Origin: Microbacterium ureisolvens
Lineage (GTDB): Bacteria > Actinomycetota > Actinomycetes > Actinomycetales > Microbacteriaceae
Assembly (NCBI RefSeq): GCF_019511645.1
Contig: NZ_JAEUAX010000005.1
Span: 124,001 to 188,000 of the forward strand
DNA length: 64,000 bases
Reading direction: 5' to 3'
This document shows, in pieces, positions 41,740-49,846 of the stretch; within the stretch, counting starts at the first letter, position 1; each line of letters begins with the position of its first letter. The position numbers were made by a program, and so were the translations under genes. The notes below the pieces were generated by a model. The model did not search any database. It had not been told where the DNA came from and was given only the letters and a program-made list of their open reading frames with translations.

Positions 41740-43842
41740 CTACTCCTTCTGGTCGACCGTGATCAGCGAGCCGCCGACGGCGATGTCGCCCTCGAGCACC
41801 GGCGACACCTCGCCGAAGTCGTCGGCGTTCAGCACGATGACGGGGGTGATGAGCGGGTAGCCGGCCTTCTGGATCACCGCGCGGTCGAAGGTGACCAGCG
41901 GCGTGCCGAGCTCGACGCGGTCACCGTTCTTCACCTTCACGTCGAACCCTTCGCCCTTGAGATTGACCGTGTCGATGCCGACGTGGATCAGGAGCTCGAC
42001 GCCGCCGTCCAGCACGATCCCGAACGCGTGCCCGGTCGGCTGGGCCGCCGCGATCACGCCCGCGCCGGGCGAGAACACCGTGTCGCCCACCGGCTCGACG
42101 GCGGCCCCCGGCCCCATCACCCCGCCGGCGAACACCGGGTCGGGCACCTCCGACAGCGGCACGACCTTGCCCGCAAGCGGCGACAGCACCTCGATCGACG
42201 CCTTCTCGAGCACCGCGGTCGCCATCGGGACGGCGGCCGCAGCCGGGGCCGCATCGGACGCATCGATCGCGCGGGGCTCGCTCGCCTCGACGACCGCCGG
42301 CGCCACGTGCTCGGCGGCCGCGGCGGCCTCGGCCGCGTCGCGCGCCGCCTCGAACTCGGCCTGCTGCTCGGGTGTGCGGAAGTTGGACCACAACACCAGG
42401 AACATCGACGTGAAGAACGCCAGGCCGATTGCGATCGCGTACAGCCCCGTCGGCTGGAACGCCGGAATGGTCAGCAGCGACGTGAAGACGAAGGCCTGGG
42501 TGGTGACGCCGTTCTCCAGGCCCATCAGGAGGCTGCCGATGCCGATCGTGAGGCCGCCGACGAAGCAGCCTACGAGCATGCGCGGGTAGATGCGCTTGAA
42601 CCGGAGATGGATGCCGTACAGCGACGGCTCCGAGATGCCGCCGAGGAGTCCCGCCGCCAGCGCACCGGTCGCCGTCTGCCGCATCTGCGTGTCGCGGTGT
42701 CGCAGCGACAGGATGAGCACGCCGGCGGTCGCGCCGAAGCAGGCGAAGTTCCACGCGCCCATCGGTCCCTGGATGAAGTCGTACCCGAGAGTCTGGATGT
42801 TGAGGAGCATGATCGCGTTGATGGGCCAGTGCAGCCCGAGCGGCACCATGAAGGGATACGCGAGCGGGATGACGATCGCGAAGATGAACGGCGAGAAGCT
42901 GTTGATCGCGGCGAGGGCCTGGGCCAGCACCGCCCCGACGTAGACGCCGATCGGCCCGATCACGAATGCGGTGAGCGGCATCATGATGAGCATCGCGAAG
43001 AACGGCACGAAGATGAGCTGCAGGTTGGCGGTGATGATCTTCCGCAGCAGCTTGTACAGCGGACCCAGCACCGCCGCCATGAGCAGGGGCGGGAACACCT
43101 GCGAGCTGTAGTTCGCGATCGGCATCGGGATGCCGAAGACCGGGACGATCGCGACCTGCGCGGCCTCGATCCCGAACAGCGCCGTCGGCTCGACGTCCTG
43201 GGCGAGCGCGGTGAAGCCCGGGAGCATGAGCACCGCCATGATCGCGAAACCGACCCACGGGTCGGCGCCGACCTTCTTCGTCGCGTTGTAGGCGACCATC
43301 AGCGGCAGGAAGACGAAGACGCTCTGCCACATCAGGTTGATGAAGGCCCACGACGGATCGAGCGTGACGCCCGGCGCGTTCCAGTCCGGAATCACGTCGA
43401 GCGTCGCCATGAGCGCCATGAAGGTGATGAAGAACGAGGCGCCCAGCAGGGCGCCCAGGATCGGGCGGAACGAGTCCGACAGGAACTCGAACAGCGAGTC
43501 GATCCACGCCACCTTGCCGCGCACGCCCTTGGCCCGCTCGCGCGCCTTGATGGCGTCGATGTCGTCGGGATCGGATGCTGCGGCCCCGCCGCCCGCCATC
43601 TCGGGCAGCGCCATGATGTCGTTGTAGACGTTCTGCACGCCGCCGCCGATGACGACCTGGAAGCGTTCGCCGGCCTGCGGCACGGCCCCCATCACTCCCG
43701 GGATCGCCTCGACGGTCTTCGTGTCGACGCCGGAGGCGTCGCGGAGCTGGAATCTGAGCCTGGTCGCGCAATGCGTGAGGCTCTCGATGTTTCCGGCGCC
43801 GCCGACGGCCTTCACGATGTCTGCTGCGGACGATGTGGCCAT
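41740..43842 (-). CDS. PTS beta-glucoside-type permease, EIIBCA
   Basis: This is a membrane sugar permease of 700 residues that phosphorylates its sugar during uptake. Domain order is IIB (residues 1-85, phosphorylated Cys25 in HCATRLRF), IIC (about 110-470, ten hydrophobic segments), and IIA (about 540-690, phosphorylated His near 620 in LLIHVGIDTV). The order and motifs match BglF/sucrose-type glucoside permeases. AAGGAGA precedes the ATG. No BglG-type antiterminator or glucosidase gene is adjacent, so the sugar is uncertain. Confidence 0.93.
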   Translation of the reverse strand: MATSSAADIVKAVGGAGNIESLTHCATRLRFQLRDASGVDTKTVEAIPGVMGAVPQAGERFQVVIGGGVQNVYNDIMALPEMAGGGAAASDPDDIDAIKARERAKGVRGKVAWIDSLFEFLSDSFRPILGALLGASFFITFMALMATLDVIPDWNAPGVTLDPSWAFINLMWQSVFVFLPLMVAYNATKKVGADPWVGFAIMAVLMLPGFTALAQDVEPTALFGIEAAQVAIVPVFGIPMPIANYSSQVFPPLLMAAVLGPLYKLLRKIITANLQLIFVPFFAMLIMMPLTAFVIGPIGVYVGAVLAQALAAINSFSPFIFAIVIPLAYPFMVPLGLHWPINAIMLLNIQTLGYDFIQGPMGAWNFACFGATAGVLILSLRHRDTQMRQTATGALAAGLLGGISEPSLYGIHLRFKRIYPRMLVGCFVGGLTIGIGSLLMGLENGVTTQAFVFTSLLTIPAFQPTGLYAIAIGLAFFTSMFLVLWSNFRTPEQQAEFEAARDAAEAAAAAEHVAPAVVEASEPRAIDASDAAPAAAAVPMATAVLEKASIEVLSPLAGKVVPLSEVPDPVFAGGVMGPGAAVEPVGDTVFSPGAGVIAAAQPTGHAFGIVLDGGVELLIHVGIDTVNLKGEGFDVKVKNGDRVELGTPLVTFDRAVIQKAGYPLITPVIVLNADDFGEVSPVLEGDIAVGGSLITVDQKE

Positions 43843-44221
43843 GGGTCTCTCCTTCGCCAAGTGTCGTGCGCGATCGACGACGCACCGCACCACGCCGTGC
43901 CCGTCGAGCGCAACGCTAGCGGTCTGCCGACGGCGCGCGGAATACCCACGCCACGGCCTCGCTGACGGATGCTGCGACCTGCCGCGTGCAGCCCGGCAGC
44001 TGCGCCCGACCGGCATCCAGCGCCTGATCAGGTGGCGCTCGTGAGAGGTTTCTCATTCTCCGATCAGGCCTTTCCCGCAAAAGCTCTCCCACGTTCCGTC
44101 CAGGAAACGACCGGGAACCGTCCAGACGCGATGAGGCAGACTCGGGGACTTGTGCGTCCGACCCGAAGGCGCACGGGCGCCGATACCCGCGGCGCGAAAC
44201 CCGAAGGATCGTACGTTCGTC
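43843..44221. other. Intergenic region between divergent PTS and transglycosylase genes
   Basis: This is 379 bases without a supported gene. It holds a TAGCGT box (minus strand) near 43915, a TGAGA/TCTCA mini-hairpin at 44042-44055, and CCGTCCAG repeated in direct orientation 22 bp apart (44096 and 44118). I looked for a c-di-AMP riboswitch, common before such secreted muralytic genes, and did not recognise one. Confidence 0.5.
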
Positions 44222-45115
44222 ATGCATTCAGACCAGTCACCTACGCCCGCCCGCCGTTCCCGCCGCCGCTTCTTCGTGCCCGCCGTCGCCACCGGAGCCG
44301 CTCTCGGCGTCCTCCTCACGACGGGCCTCACACTCGCCTCTCCAGCCCTGGCTGCAGCAGCGCCGCTGGCCGCGTCGGCCATCGCCGCGGCTGCCGCTCC
44401 GGAAGCCACCGCGGACTCCTTCCGGGAAATCCGCGTCGACGCGCAGGGCTCCCTCCTTGCGGCCCGCGTGGCACTCAGCGACGCCGCCTCGATCGCCACC
44501 GACATCGCGGCCGCAGGCCTCGACCTCGGCCTCGCCGACACGTCGGTCGACACCACCGACCTCGAGCAGGCCGCGGACCAGCTCTCGAAGCTCGAGGTGG
44601 TTCCGGTTCTCCTGGTTCCGGGACTCGCCGCAGACGTGACCGACGCCACCGAGACGGTGAAGGCGCGCGTGACCGAGCTCCGCGAGCACCTCGTCGCCGC
44701 CAAGGAGAAGAAGGCCGCCGAAGAGGCGGCCGCCGCTGCTGCCGCCGCCGCTGCCGCCGAAGCGCAGCGCCAGGCCGAGGCAGCCGCCGCGCTCGCCGCC
44801 GCAAACACGCCGGAAGGCGCGAAGGCGACCGCGCGCCAGATGGCGGCCTCGCAGTACGGATGGGGCGACGACCAGTTCTCGTGCCTCGAGTCGCTGTGGA
44901 CCAAGGAGTCGGGCTGGAACTACCAGGCCTACAACTCCGGCAGCGGTGCGACGGGCATCCCGCAGTCGCTCCCCGGCAACAAGATGGCGAGCGCAGGCGC
45001 CGACTGGCAGACCAACGCGGCCACGCAGATCGCCTGGGGTCTCGGCTACATCGCCGGCTCGTACGGCACCCCTTGCGCCGCCTGGGGACACTCGCAGGCC
45101 ACCGACTGGTACTGA
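44222..45115 (+). CDS. Secreted lysozyme-like transglycosylase
   Basis: This is a cell-wall enzyme of 297 residues. A twin-basic N-terminus and hydrophobic core (about residues 14-45, ending PALAAAA) form a signal peptide. Residues 150-205 are an Ala/Glu/Lys-rich helical stretch, likely coiled coil. The C-terminal 85 residues match the lytic-transglycosylase domain of aggregation-promoting-factor and Rpf-like proteins, with the catalytic Glu in LWTKESGWN. Two Cys (FSCLES and GTPCAAW) can form a disulfide. It probably cleaves peptidoglycan during growth. Confidence 0.88.
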   Translation: MHSDQSPTPARRSRRRFFVPAVATGAALGVLLTTGLTLASPALAAAAPLAASAIAAAAAPEATADSFREIRVDAQGSLLAARVALSDAASIATDIAAAGLDLGLADTSVDTTDLEQAADQLSKLEVVPVLLVPGLAADVTDATETVKARVTELREHLVAAKEKKAAEEAAAAAAAAAAAEAQRQAEAAAALAAANTPEGAKATARQMAASQYGWGDDQFSCLESLWTKESGWNYQAYNSGSGATGIPQSLPGNKMASAGADWQTNAATQIAWGLGYIAGSYGTPCAAWGHSQATDWY

Positions 45116-45133
45116 TCAGTCGCCTTCATCCAC

Positions 45134-45177
45134 ACGGATGCCGCACCCCGGCCGCAGTCGCGGGGTGCGGCATCCGT
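45134..45177. terminator. Bidirectional terminator with CGGATGC ends
   Basis: Perfect 17-bp arms (45134-45150 and 45161-45177) begin ACGGATGCCGC and lie between the convergent transglycosylase and DUF899 genes. Confidence 0.85.
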
Positions 45178-45180
45178 TCG

Positions 45181-45888
45181 TCAGGCATGGGTGTGAGCGC
45201 CCGGCCCGTACAGCTCCGCGACCTGCTGCGACGTGAACCACCCAGCGTATGCGTCGCGCTTCGGCCAGCCCTCCGGCGAGTCCTGCCATTCCTCCTGGCG
45301 CCCGTAGGGGAGCACGTCGATGAGCGGGAACGTGTGGCTCAGCTGCTCGGTACCGCGGCCGTTCGTGTGCCAGGTGCGGTAGACGGTGTCTCCGTGGCGC
45401 AGGAACACGTTGACGGCGAACCCGCCCCCGGCCGGGGCGTCCACGTCGGCGCCGAACGTGCTGCCGGCGGTGGAGAACCAGTCCATGCGGTTGCCCGTGC
45501 GCTCCTTGTACTCCAGCGCTTCGTCGATCGGCCCCTGCGTCACGATCACGAAGCGGGCATCGTACGCGTCGAGGAATTCGAGCCGGGTGAACTGGGACGT
45601 GTAGCCGGTGCAGCCCGGGCAGTGCCATTGCTTGCCCTCGAACCACATGTGGTTGTAGACGATGAGCTGGGACTTGCCCTCGAAGACGTCCACGAGCCGC
45701 ACCGGACCGTACTCCCCCATGAGCATGTAGTCGGGCATCTCGACCATCGGCAGCCGCCGGCGCTGAGCAGCGATGGCATCGAGCTCCCGCGTCGCGGCCT
45801 TCTCCCGCACGCGGAGCTCAGCGAGCTCACGCCGCCATGTCTCGGCATCGACGACGGGGGGAAGGGCGTTCTGAGTCGTGCTCTGCAT
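45181..45888 (-). CDS. DUF899 family thioredoxin-like protein
   Basis: This 235-residue protein belongs to DUF899, a thioredoxin-fold family of unknown role. The family pattern is clear: LRVREKAATRELDAIAAQRRRLP at the start, IVYNHMWF, a CPGCTGYTSQF redox-like motif near residue 90, and DWFSTAGSTFG. A 17-bp TetR-type operator lies 28-44 bases upstream (45916-45932) and matches a site beside the MFS/TetR pair near 31 kb. It may respond to the same inducer as the pump. Confidence 0.88.
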   Translation of the reverse strand: MQSTTQNALPPVVDAETWRRELAELRVREKAATRELDAIAAQRRRLPMVEMPDYMLMGEYGPVRLVDVFEGKSQLIVYNHMWFEGKQWHCPGCTGYTSQFTRLEFLDAYDARFVIVTQGPIDEALEYKERTGNRMDWFSTAGSTFGADVDAPAGGGFAVNVFLRHGDTVYRTWHTNGRGTEQLSHTFPLIDVLPYGRQEEWQDSPEGWPKRDAYAGWFTSQQVAELYGPGAHTHA

Positions 45889-45915
45889 CGGAGCCTCCGA
45901 GTGTGCGAGTGCGTA

Positions 45916-45932
45916 TGTTCACACTGTACACA
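45916..45932. promoter_or_regulatory. TetR-type operator upstream of DUF899
   Basis: TGTTCACACTGTACACA differs by one base from the operator at 31131-31147 between the MFS exporter and its TetR gene. It overlaps the promoter region of the DUF899 gene. Confidence 0.62.
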
Positions 45933-45990
45933 TCTGGGTGCCGCGGTCAAGAGGTCGGGCGAAGCGGCGACCTGCGGGTCCCAGGCGATC

Positions 45991-46045
45991 GATCACGAAA
46001 ACATAACAACGGGCTCTTGCCAGCGTTATCTGGCCGTTATAGAGT
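45991..46045 (+). promoter_or_regulatory. Promoter of small RNA copy 1
   Basis: An upstream element GATCACGAAAA (45991-46001) lies before TTGCCA (46017-46022), a 17-bp spacer and TAGAGT (46040-46045). The same element, spacing and boxes recur 260 bp downstream. Confidence 0.65.
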
Positions 46046-46051
46046 GCTTGC

Positions 46052-46155
46052 ACGGTAGTTGTTTTGCTGTGGCAGCTGCCGGCATGTGATTGCAGGACAC
46101 TCTTGGTGCAAGGGAAAAGGGCCGGTCGGTAGCCTCTCCGACCGGCCCTTCACTT
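46052..46155 (+). ncRNA. Structured small RNA, copy 1
   Basis: This is an approximately 104-base transcript predicted from a promoter and a strong terminator. Stem 1 is GGTAGTTG/CAGCTGCC (46054-46061, 46073-46080). A short stem TTGCA/TGCAA follows. The terminator has arms 46117-46129 and 46138-46150. Compared with copy 2, both changed bases in stem 1 give G-U or G-C pairs, so pairing is kept, which supports a functional RNA. I see no open frame. It does not match any RNA family I know (not 6C, 6S or Ms1-like). Confidence 0.72.
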
Positions 46156-46250
46156 TGCCGCCTCGACCAGGGGATCCTGTGGCCGATCCCCCGCCCGCCC
46201 CCGAGGCCGCCCCGCGACCTCGTGGCGCCTGAGGGCAGCGCGCGTGAAAA

Positions 46251-46305
46251 GATCACGAAAAGATCACGGCGAACCCTTGTGAGCGTTACCTCACCGTTAT
46301 AGAGT
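46251..46305 (+). promoter_or_regulatory. Promoter of small RNA copy 2
   Basis: GATCACGAAAA (46251-46261), TTGTGA (46277-46282), a 17-bp spacer and TAGAGT (46300-46305) repeat the layout of copy 1 with identical distances. A second GATCACG follows at 46262-46268. Confidence 0.65.
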
Positions 46306-46312
46306 GACGTGC

Positions 46313-46416
46313 ACGGTAGCTGTTTTGCTGTGGCAGCTACCGGCATGTGATTGCAGGACACTCTTGGTGCAAGGGAAAAGGGCCGGTCGGTAGCCTCTCC
46401 GACCGGCCCTTACTCT
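46313..46416 (+). ncRNA. Structured small RNA, copy 2
   Basis: This is nearly identical to copy 1 from CACGG through the terminator. Stem 1 is GGTAGCTG/CAGCTACC (46315-46322, 46334-46341), fully Watson-Crick. The terminator arms are 46378-46390 and 46399-46411, followed by TACTCTTG. It ends 12 bp before the convergent actP stop codon, so the RNA 3' end and the actP mRNA 3' end could overlap. The sequence between the copies is not conserved. Confidence 0.72.
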
Positions 46417-46427
46417 TGCCCTCTGCG

Positions 46428-48044
46428 CTAGTGGCTGACCGCCTTCTCCGCACCGATCCCGGTGAGCGAGCGGACCTCCATCTCGGACTGCTTCTTCGGG
46501 TCTTCCGAGGTCTTGTCGAGCACGCTCACGATCCATCCGAGGAAGAAGGCGAGCGGGATCGAGACGATGCCCGGGTTCGACAGCGGGAACCAGGCGAAGT
46601 CGATCGCGTCGGTCTTCAACATCGACGTCTCGGAGCCCGAGACCACCGGCGAGAAGACGATGAGCACGATCGCCGAGGCGAGACCGCCGTACATGCTCCA
46701 CAACGCGCCCTTGGTGGTGAACCGCTTCCAGAACAGCGAGTACACGATCGTCGGCAGGTTCGCCGAAGCCGCAACGGCGAACGCCAGGGCCACGAGGAAC
46801 GCGACGTTCTGACCGTTCGCACCGATCCCGCCGATGATCGCCACGATGCCGATGATGACCACCGTGCGGCGCGCGACCTTGACCTCGGCGCCCGGTGCGG
46901 GCTTGCCCTTCTTCACGACCGACGCGTAGATGTCGTGCGCGAACGACGCGGCGGCGGTGATCGTGAGGCCGGCGACGACCGCGAGGATCGTCGCGAAGGC
47001 GATCGCCGAGATGAGGCCGAGCAGGAGCGGACCGCCGAGCGAGAAGGCGAGGAGCGGAGCTGCCGAGTTCGGGCCGCCGGGGGCTGCCGCGATGACGGCC
47101 GGACCGACGAGAGCGGCGGCACCGTAGCCGAGCACGAGCGTGAAGACGTAGAAGATGCCGATCAGCCAGATCGCCCACACCACCGACTTGCGGGCCTCCT
47201 TGGCCGTCGGCACGGTGTAGAAGCGCATCAGGACGTGAGGCAGTGCCGCGGTGCCGAGCACCAGCGCCAGCCCCAGTGACAGGAAGTCGACCTTCGAGGT
47301 GTCGGACACCCCGTACTTCATGCCCGGGTCGAGGATGGCGGGATTCTCGGCGACGGCCACGGCCTTGTCGAGGAGCGCCGAGAAGTCGAACCCGTTGAGT
47401 GCGAGCACCCACACCGTCATGACGCCGGCGCCCGCGATGAGCAGCACGGCCTTGATGATCTGCACCCAGGTGGTGCCCTTCATGCCGCCGATGAGCACGT
47501 ACAGGATCATCAGCGCGCCCACCACCGTGATGACCACGGCCTGGCCGAGCTGGTCGCCGATGCCGAGCAGCAGAGAGACCAGGCCGCCGGCGCCCGCCAT
47601 CTGCGCCAGCAGGTAGAAGAAGCACACGACGAGGGTGGTGGTCGCCGCCGCGATACGGACCGGGCGCTGCTTGAGACGGAACGAGAGCACGTCGGCCATC
47701 GTGAACTTGCCGGTGTTGCGCAGCAGCTCCGCGACGAGCAGGAGCGCCACCAGCCATGCGACGAGGAAGCCGATGGAGTAGAGGAATCCGTCGTAGCCCG
47801 TCATCGCGATCGCCCCGACGATGCCGAGGAACGAGGCCGCCGACAGGTAGTCGCCCGCGATCGCGGAGCCGTTCTGGCCGCCCGTGAACGAGCGCCCCGC
47901 GGCGTAGTAGTCCGCCGCGGTCTTGTTGTTGCGGCTGGCGCGGAACACGATCACCATGGTGACCGCGACGAACGCGCCGAAGATGGCGATGTTGAGCCAG
48001 GGTTCGCCGGGCGAGGTGGTCGCCGCTGCCGTGAAGGATCGCAT
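46428..48044 (-). CDS. Cation/acetate symporter ActP-like
   Basis: This is a sodium:solute symporter of 538 residues with 13 or so helices that imports acetate or another short monocarboxylate. The family pattern is AGRSFTGGQNGSAIAGDYLSAASFLG near residue 55 and GTAALPHVLMRFYT near residue 280. It overlaps the DUF485 stop by one base (TGATG). The pair is divergent from a LytS/LytTR operon with LytTR-like repeats between. Two small RNAs converge on its 3' end. Confidence 0.92.
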   Translation of the reverse strand: MRSFTAAATTSPGEPWLNIAIFGAFVAVTMVIVFRASRNNKTAADYYAAGRSFTGGQNGSAIAGDYLSAASFLGIVGAIAMTGYDGFLYSIGFLVAWLVALLLVAELLRNTGKFTMADVLSFRLKQRPVRIAAATTTLVVCFFYLLAQMAGAGGLVSLLLGIGDQLGQAVVITVVGALMILYVLIGGMKGTTWVQIIKAVLLIAGAGVMTVWVLALNGFDFSALLDKAVAVAENPAILDPGMKYGVSDTSKVDFLSLGLALVLGTAALPHVLMRFYTVPTAKEARKSVVWAIWLIGIFYVFTLVLGYGAAALVGPAVIAAAPGGPNSAAPLLAFSLGGPLLLGLISAIAFATILAVVAGLTITAAASFAHDIYASVVKKGKPAPGAEVKVARRTVVIIGIVAIIGGIGANGQNVAFLVALAFAVAASANLPTIVYSLFWKRFTTKGALWSMYGGLASAIVLIVFSPVVSGSETSMLKTDAIDFAWFPLSNPGIVSIPLAFFLGWIVSVLDKTSEDPKKQSEMEVRSLTGIGAEKAVSH

Positions 48045-48427
48045 CAGCGCGCCTCCTCTTCCTTCTCGAACTCGCGGGTCTCGAACTCGCCGATCTCGAT
48101 CTCGTCGCGGATCTCCTCCGCGAGCGGATCGAGGCGCTTGTTGGCGTAGTGGACGTACCAGGTGGTCACGGCGAAGGTCGTGACCACCTGCGCCATGCCG
48201 AGGAGCATCGCGACGTTGACGCTGCCGAACACCCGGATCGACATGAAGTCGTGGGCGTAGCTGGCCAGGAGGACGTACGCGAAGTACCAGGCCAGGCACG
48301 CGCCCAGCACCGGGAAGACGAAGCTCCGATGCGTGCGCCGGAGTCGTTGGAATTCGGGTGATGCTTGCACCGCGCCGTAGTCGACCTCTGCGAGGTTCGT
48401 CCCGGCGCTCGGGGCCTCGTTGCCCAT
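48044..48427 (-). CDS. DUF485 membrane protein, ActP partner
   Basis: This 127-residue protein has two membrane helices (about residues 40-60 and 75-97) and the DUF485 pattern FQRLRRTHRSFVFPV near residue 27. Small DUF485 proteins are almost always encoded just before ActP/MctP symporters and are thought to be accessory subunits. The acidic C-terminal tail is cytoplasmic. GAAGGAGAG precedes the ATG. Confidence 0.92.
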   Translation of the reverse strand: MGNEAPSAGTNLAEVDYGAVQASPEFQRLRRTHRSFVFPVLGACLAWYFAYVLLASYAHDFMSIRVFGSVNVAMLLGMAQVVTTFAVTTWYVHYANKRLDPLAEEIRDEIEIGEFETREFEKEEEAR

Positions 48428-48528
48428 GGCGTCTCTCCTTCGAGGGGGGTCGGCACGCCCGTCGGCCGCGCCGCTGCGTTGACAGTGCGACCATGCTCGT
48501 CCTCGGCGGGTGGGACGGGGGGCCGTCG

Positions 48529-48590
48529 CCGTTCGTCGTCGGTGAGCGGCGCCCATGGTGCGACGAACGGCGGCCGCCCGGCGACGAACG
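48529..48590. promoter_or_regulatory. Candidate LytTR binding repeats
   Basis: CGACGAACG occurs at 48561-48569 and 48582-48590 in direct orientation with a 12-bp spacer. An inverted copy lies in 48529-48538 (CCGTTCGTCG). LytTR regulators bind paired direct repeats of about 9-10 bp with 12-13 bp spacers. The site sits between lytS-like and DUF485-actP genes and next to a TACGCT -10 box at 48596-48601. Confidence 0.65.
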
Positions 48591-48607
48591 ACGGCTACGC
48601 TGGCCGC

Positions 48608-49846
48608 ATGCCCGAGTCGATGCTGCTCGCCGCTGCCGCCGGCGTCCTCGCCGGGGCACTCGCGGTCGGCGTCGTGATCCTGCTCCGGCGCATCGTGGTG
48701 GCATCGAAGGAGCTCGGCACCGACGTCGAGCAGGCGACGTATCAGACGCTTCACCTCGCGAGCCGCGCTGCGAAGCACCTGCGCGGCGGCATCTCCGAGG
48801 GCGACGCGACGCGCGCCGGCCGCCACCTCAAGGCGCTCCTCGGGTGCGAGACGCTCGCTCTGGTAGACGCTGCCGGGCAGGTGACGATGGAGGGCGACGA
48901 GGCCCTGCGCGAGATCGCCGGCCGCCTCGCCGACGAGGCCCGCGCGTCCGGTCGCACGCAGATGCAGCGACGGGCCCGGGTCGGCGAACGGGAGACGGAT
49001 GCCGTGGCCGCACCGATCCTCGCGGGCGGGGCGCCCGCCGGGGCCATCGTCGCCTTCGCGCCGCGCGTGCGGGCAGGGCTCGTGCGGGCGACCGGCGAGG
49101 TGGCCGACTGGGTCGCCGCCCAGGTGGAGCTCGGCGAGCTCGACGCCTCGAGGGCCGCGCTCGCCGAGGCCGAGGTCCGGGCGCTCCGCGCCCAGATCAG
49201 CCCGCACTTCATCTACAACTCGCTCAACGCCATCGCCTCGTTCATCAACACCGACCCCGCGAAGGCACGGGACCTCGTGCTCGAGTTCGCCGACTTCACG
49301 CGGTACTCGTTCCGCCGGCACGGGGACTTCACGACCGTCGCCGAGGAACTCCGTTCGATCGACAGCTACCTGAAGCTGGAGCGCGCCCGGTTCGGCGACC
49401 GGCTGAAGGTGACGCTGCAGATCGCCCCCGAGGTGCTGTCGACGGTGGTGCCGTTCCTCTCGATCCAGCCGCTCGTGGAGAACGCGGTGCGCCACGGCCT
49501 CGAGGGCAAGGAGGGCGGCGGACGCATCACGATCGAGGCATCCGATCAGGGGGCGTTCGCCGAGATCAGCGTCGAGGACGACGGCGTCGGCATCGACCCG
49601 GTCGTGCTCGAGCGCGCGCTCGCCGGCGGCGCCCCGGGCCAGCATGTGGGGCTGCGCAACGTCGATGCCCGGCTCCGGCAGGTCTACGGCGACGAGCACG
49701 GCCTCGTCGTCGAGACGAATGTGGGTGCGGGCACGCTGGTGCGGATGCGCGTGCCGAAGTCGCAGCCCGGACGGGTCGCGGCATCCACGGGACCCGTCCG
49801 CGCGACGGCGACCCTCGAGCGCGGCGAGGGGAGGCGCGAGGCGTGA
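48608..49846 (+). CDS. LytS/BtsS-type sensor histidine kinase
   Basis: This membrane-anchored kinase has 412 residues. One N-terminal helix (residues 4-27) is followed by a GAF-like sensor region (about 60-180). The His_kinase domain has QISPHFIYNSLNAI (phosphorylated His near residue 202), ENAVRHG as N-box, and DDGVGI as G-box. A TACGCT box lies 6 bases before the ATG, so the mRNA may be leaderless. Its stop overlaps the LytTR regulator start (GTGA). By analogy with BtsSR-BtsT it may sense a carboxylate such as pyruvate or acetate. Confidence 0.9.
   Translation: MPESMLLAAAAGVLAGALAVGVVILLRRIVVASKELGTDVEQATYQTLHLASRAAKHLRGGISEGDATRAGRHLKALLGCETLALVDAAGQVTMEGDEALREIAGRLADEARASGRTQMQRRARVGERETDAVAAPILAGGAPAGAIVAFAPRVRAGLVRATGEVADWVAAQVELGELDASRAALAEAEVRALRAQISPHFIYNSLNAIASFINTDPAKARDLVLEFADFTRYSFRRHGDFTTVAEELRSIDSYLKLERARFGDRLKVTLQIAPEVLSTVVPFLSIQPLVENAVRHGLEGKEGGGRITIEASDQGAFAEISVEDDGVGIDPVVLERALAGGAPGQHVGLRNVDARLRQVYGDEHGLVVETNVGAGTLVRMRVPKSQPGRVAASTGPVRATATLERGEGRREA

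Noticed and set aside
41590..43965. A 791-codon plus-strand open frame over the PTS gene
   Set aside because: It is an Arg/Asp/His-rich shadow frame. The minus strand encodes a full EIIBCA protein with all catalytic residues.
43843..44221. Possible c-di-AMP (ydaO) riboswitch upstream of the secreted transglycosylase
   Set aside because: Actinobacterial rpf-like genes often have one, so I searched, but the conserved ydaO core words are absent by eye.
46014..46416. 6C RNA or 6S-like identity for the tandem small RNAs
   Set aside because: The loops lack runs of six cytosines, and the size and open-bubble shape do not fit 6S or Ms1.
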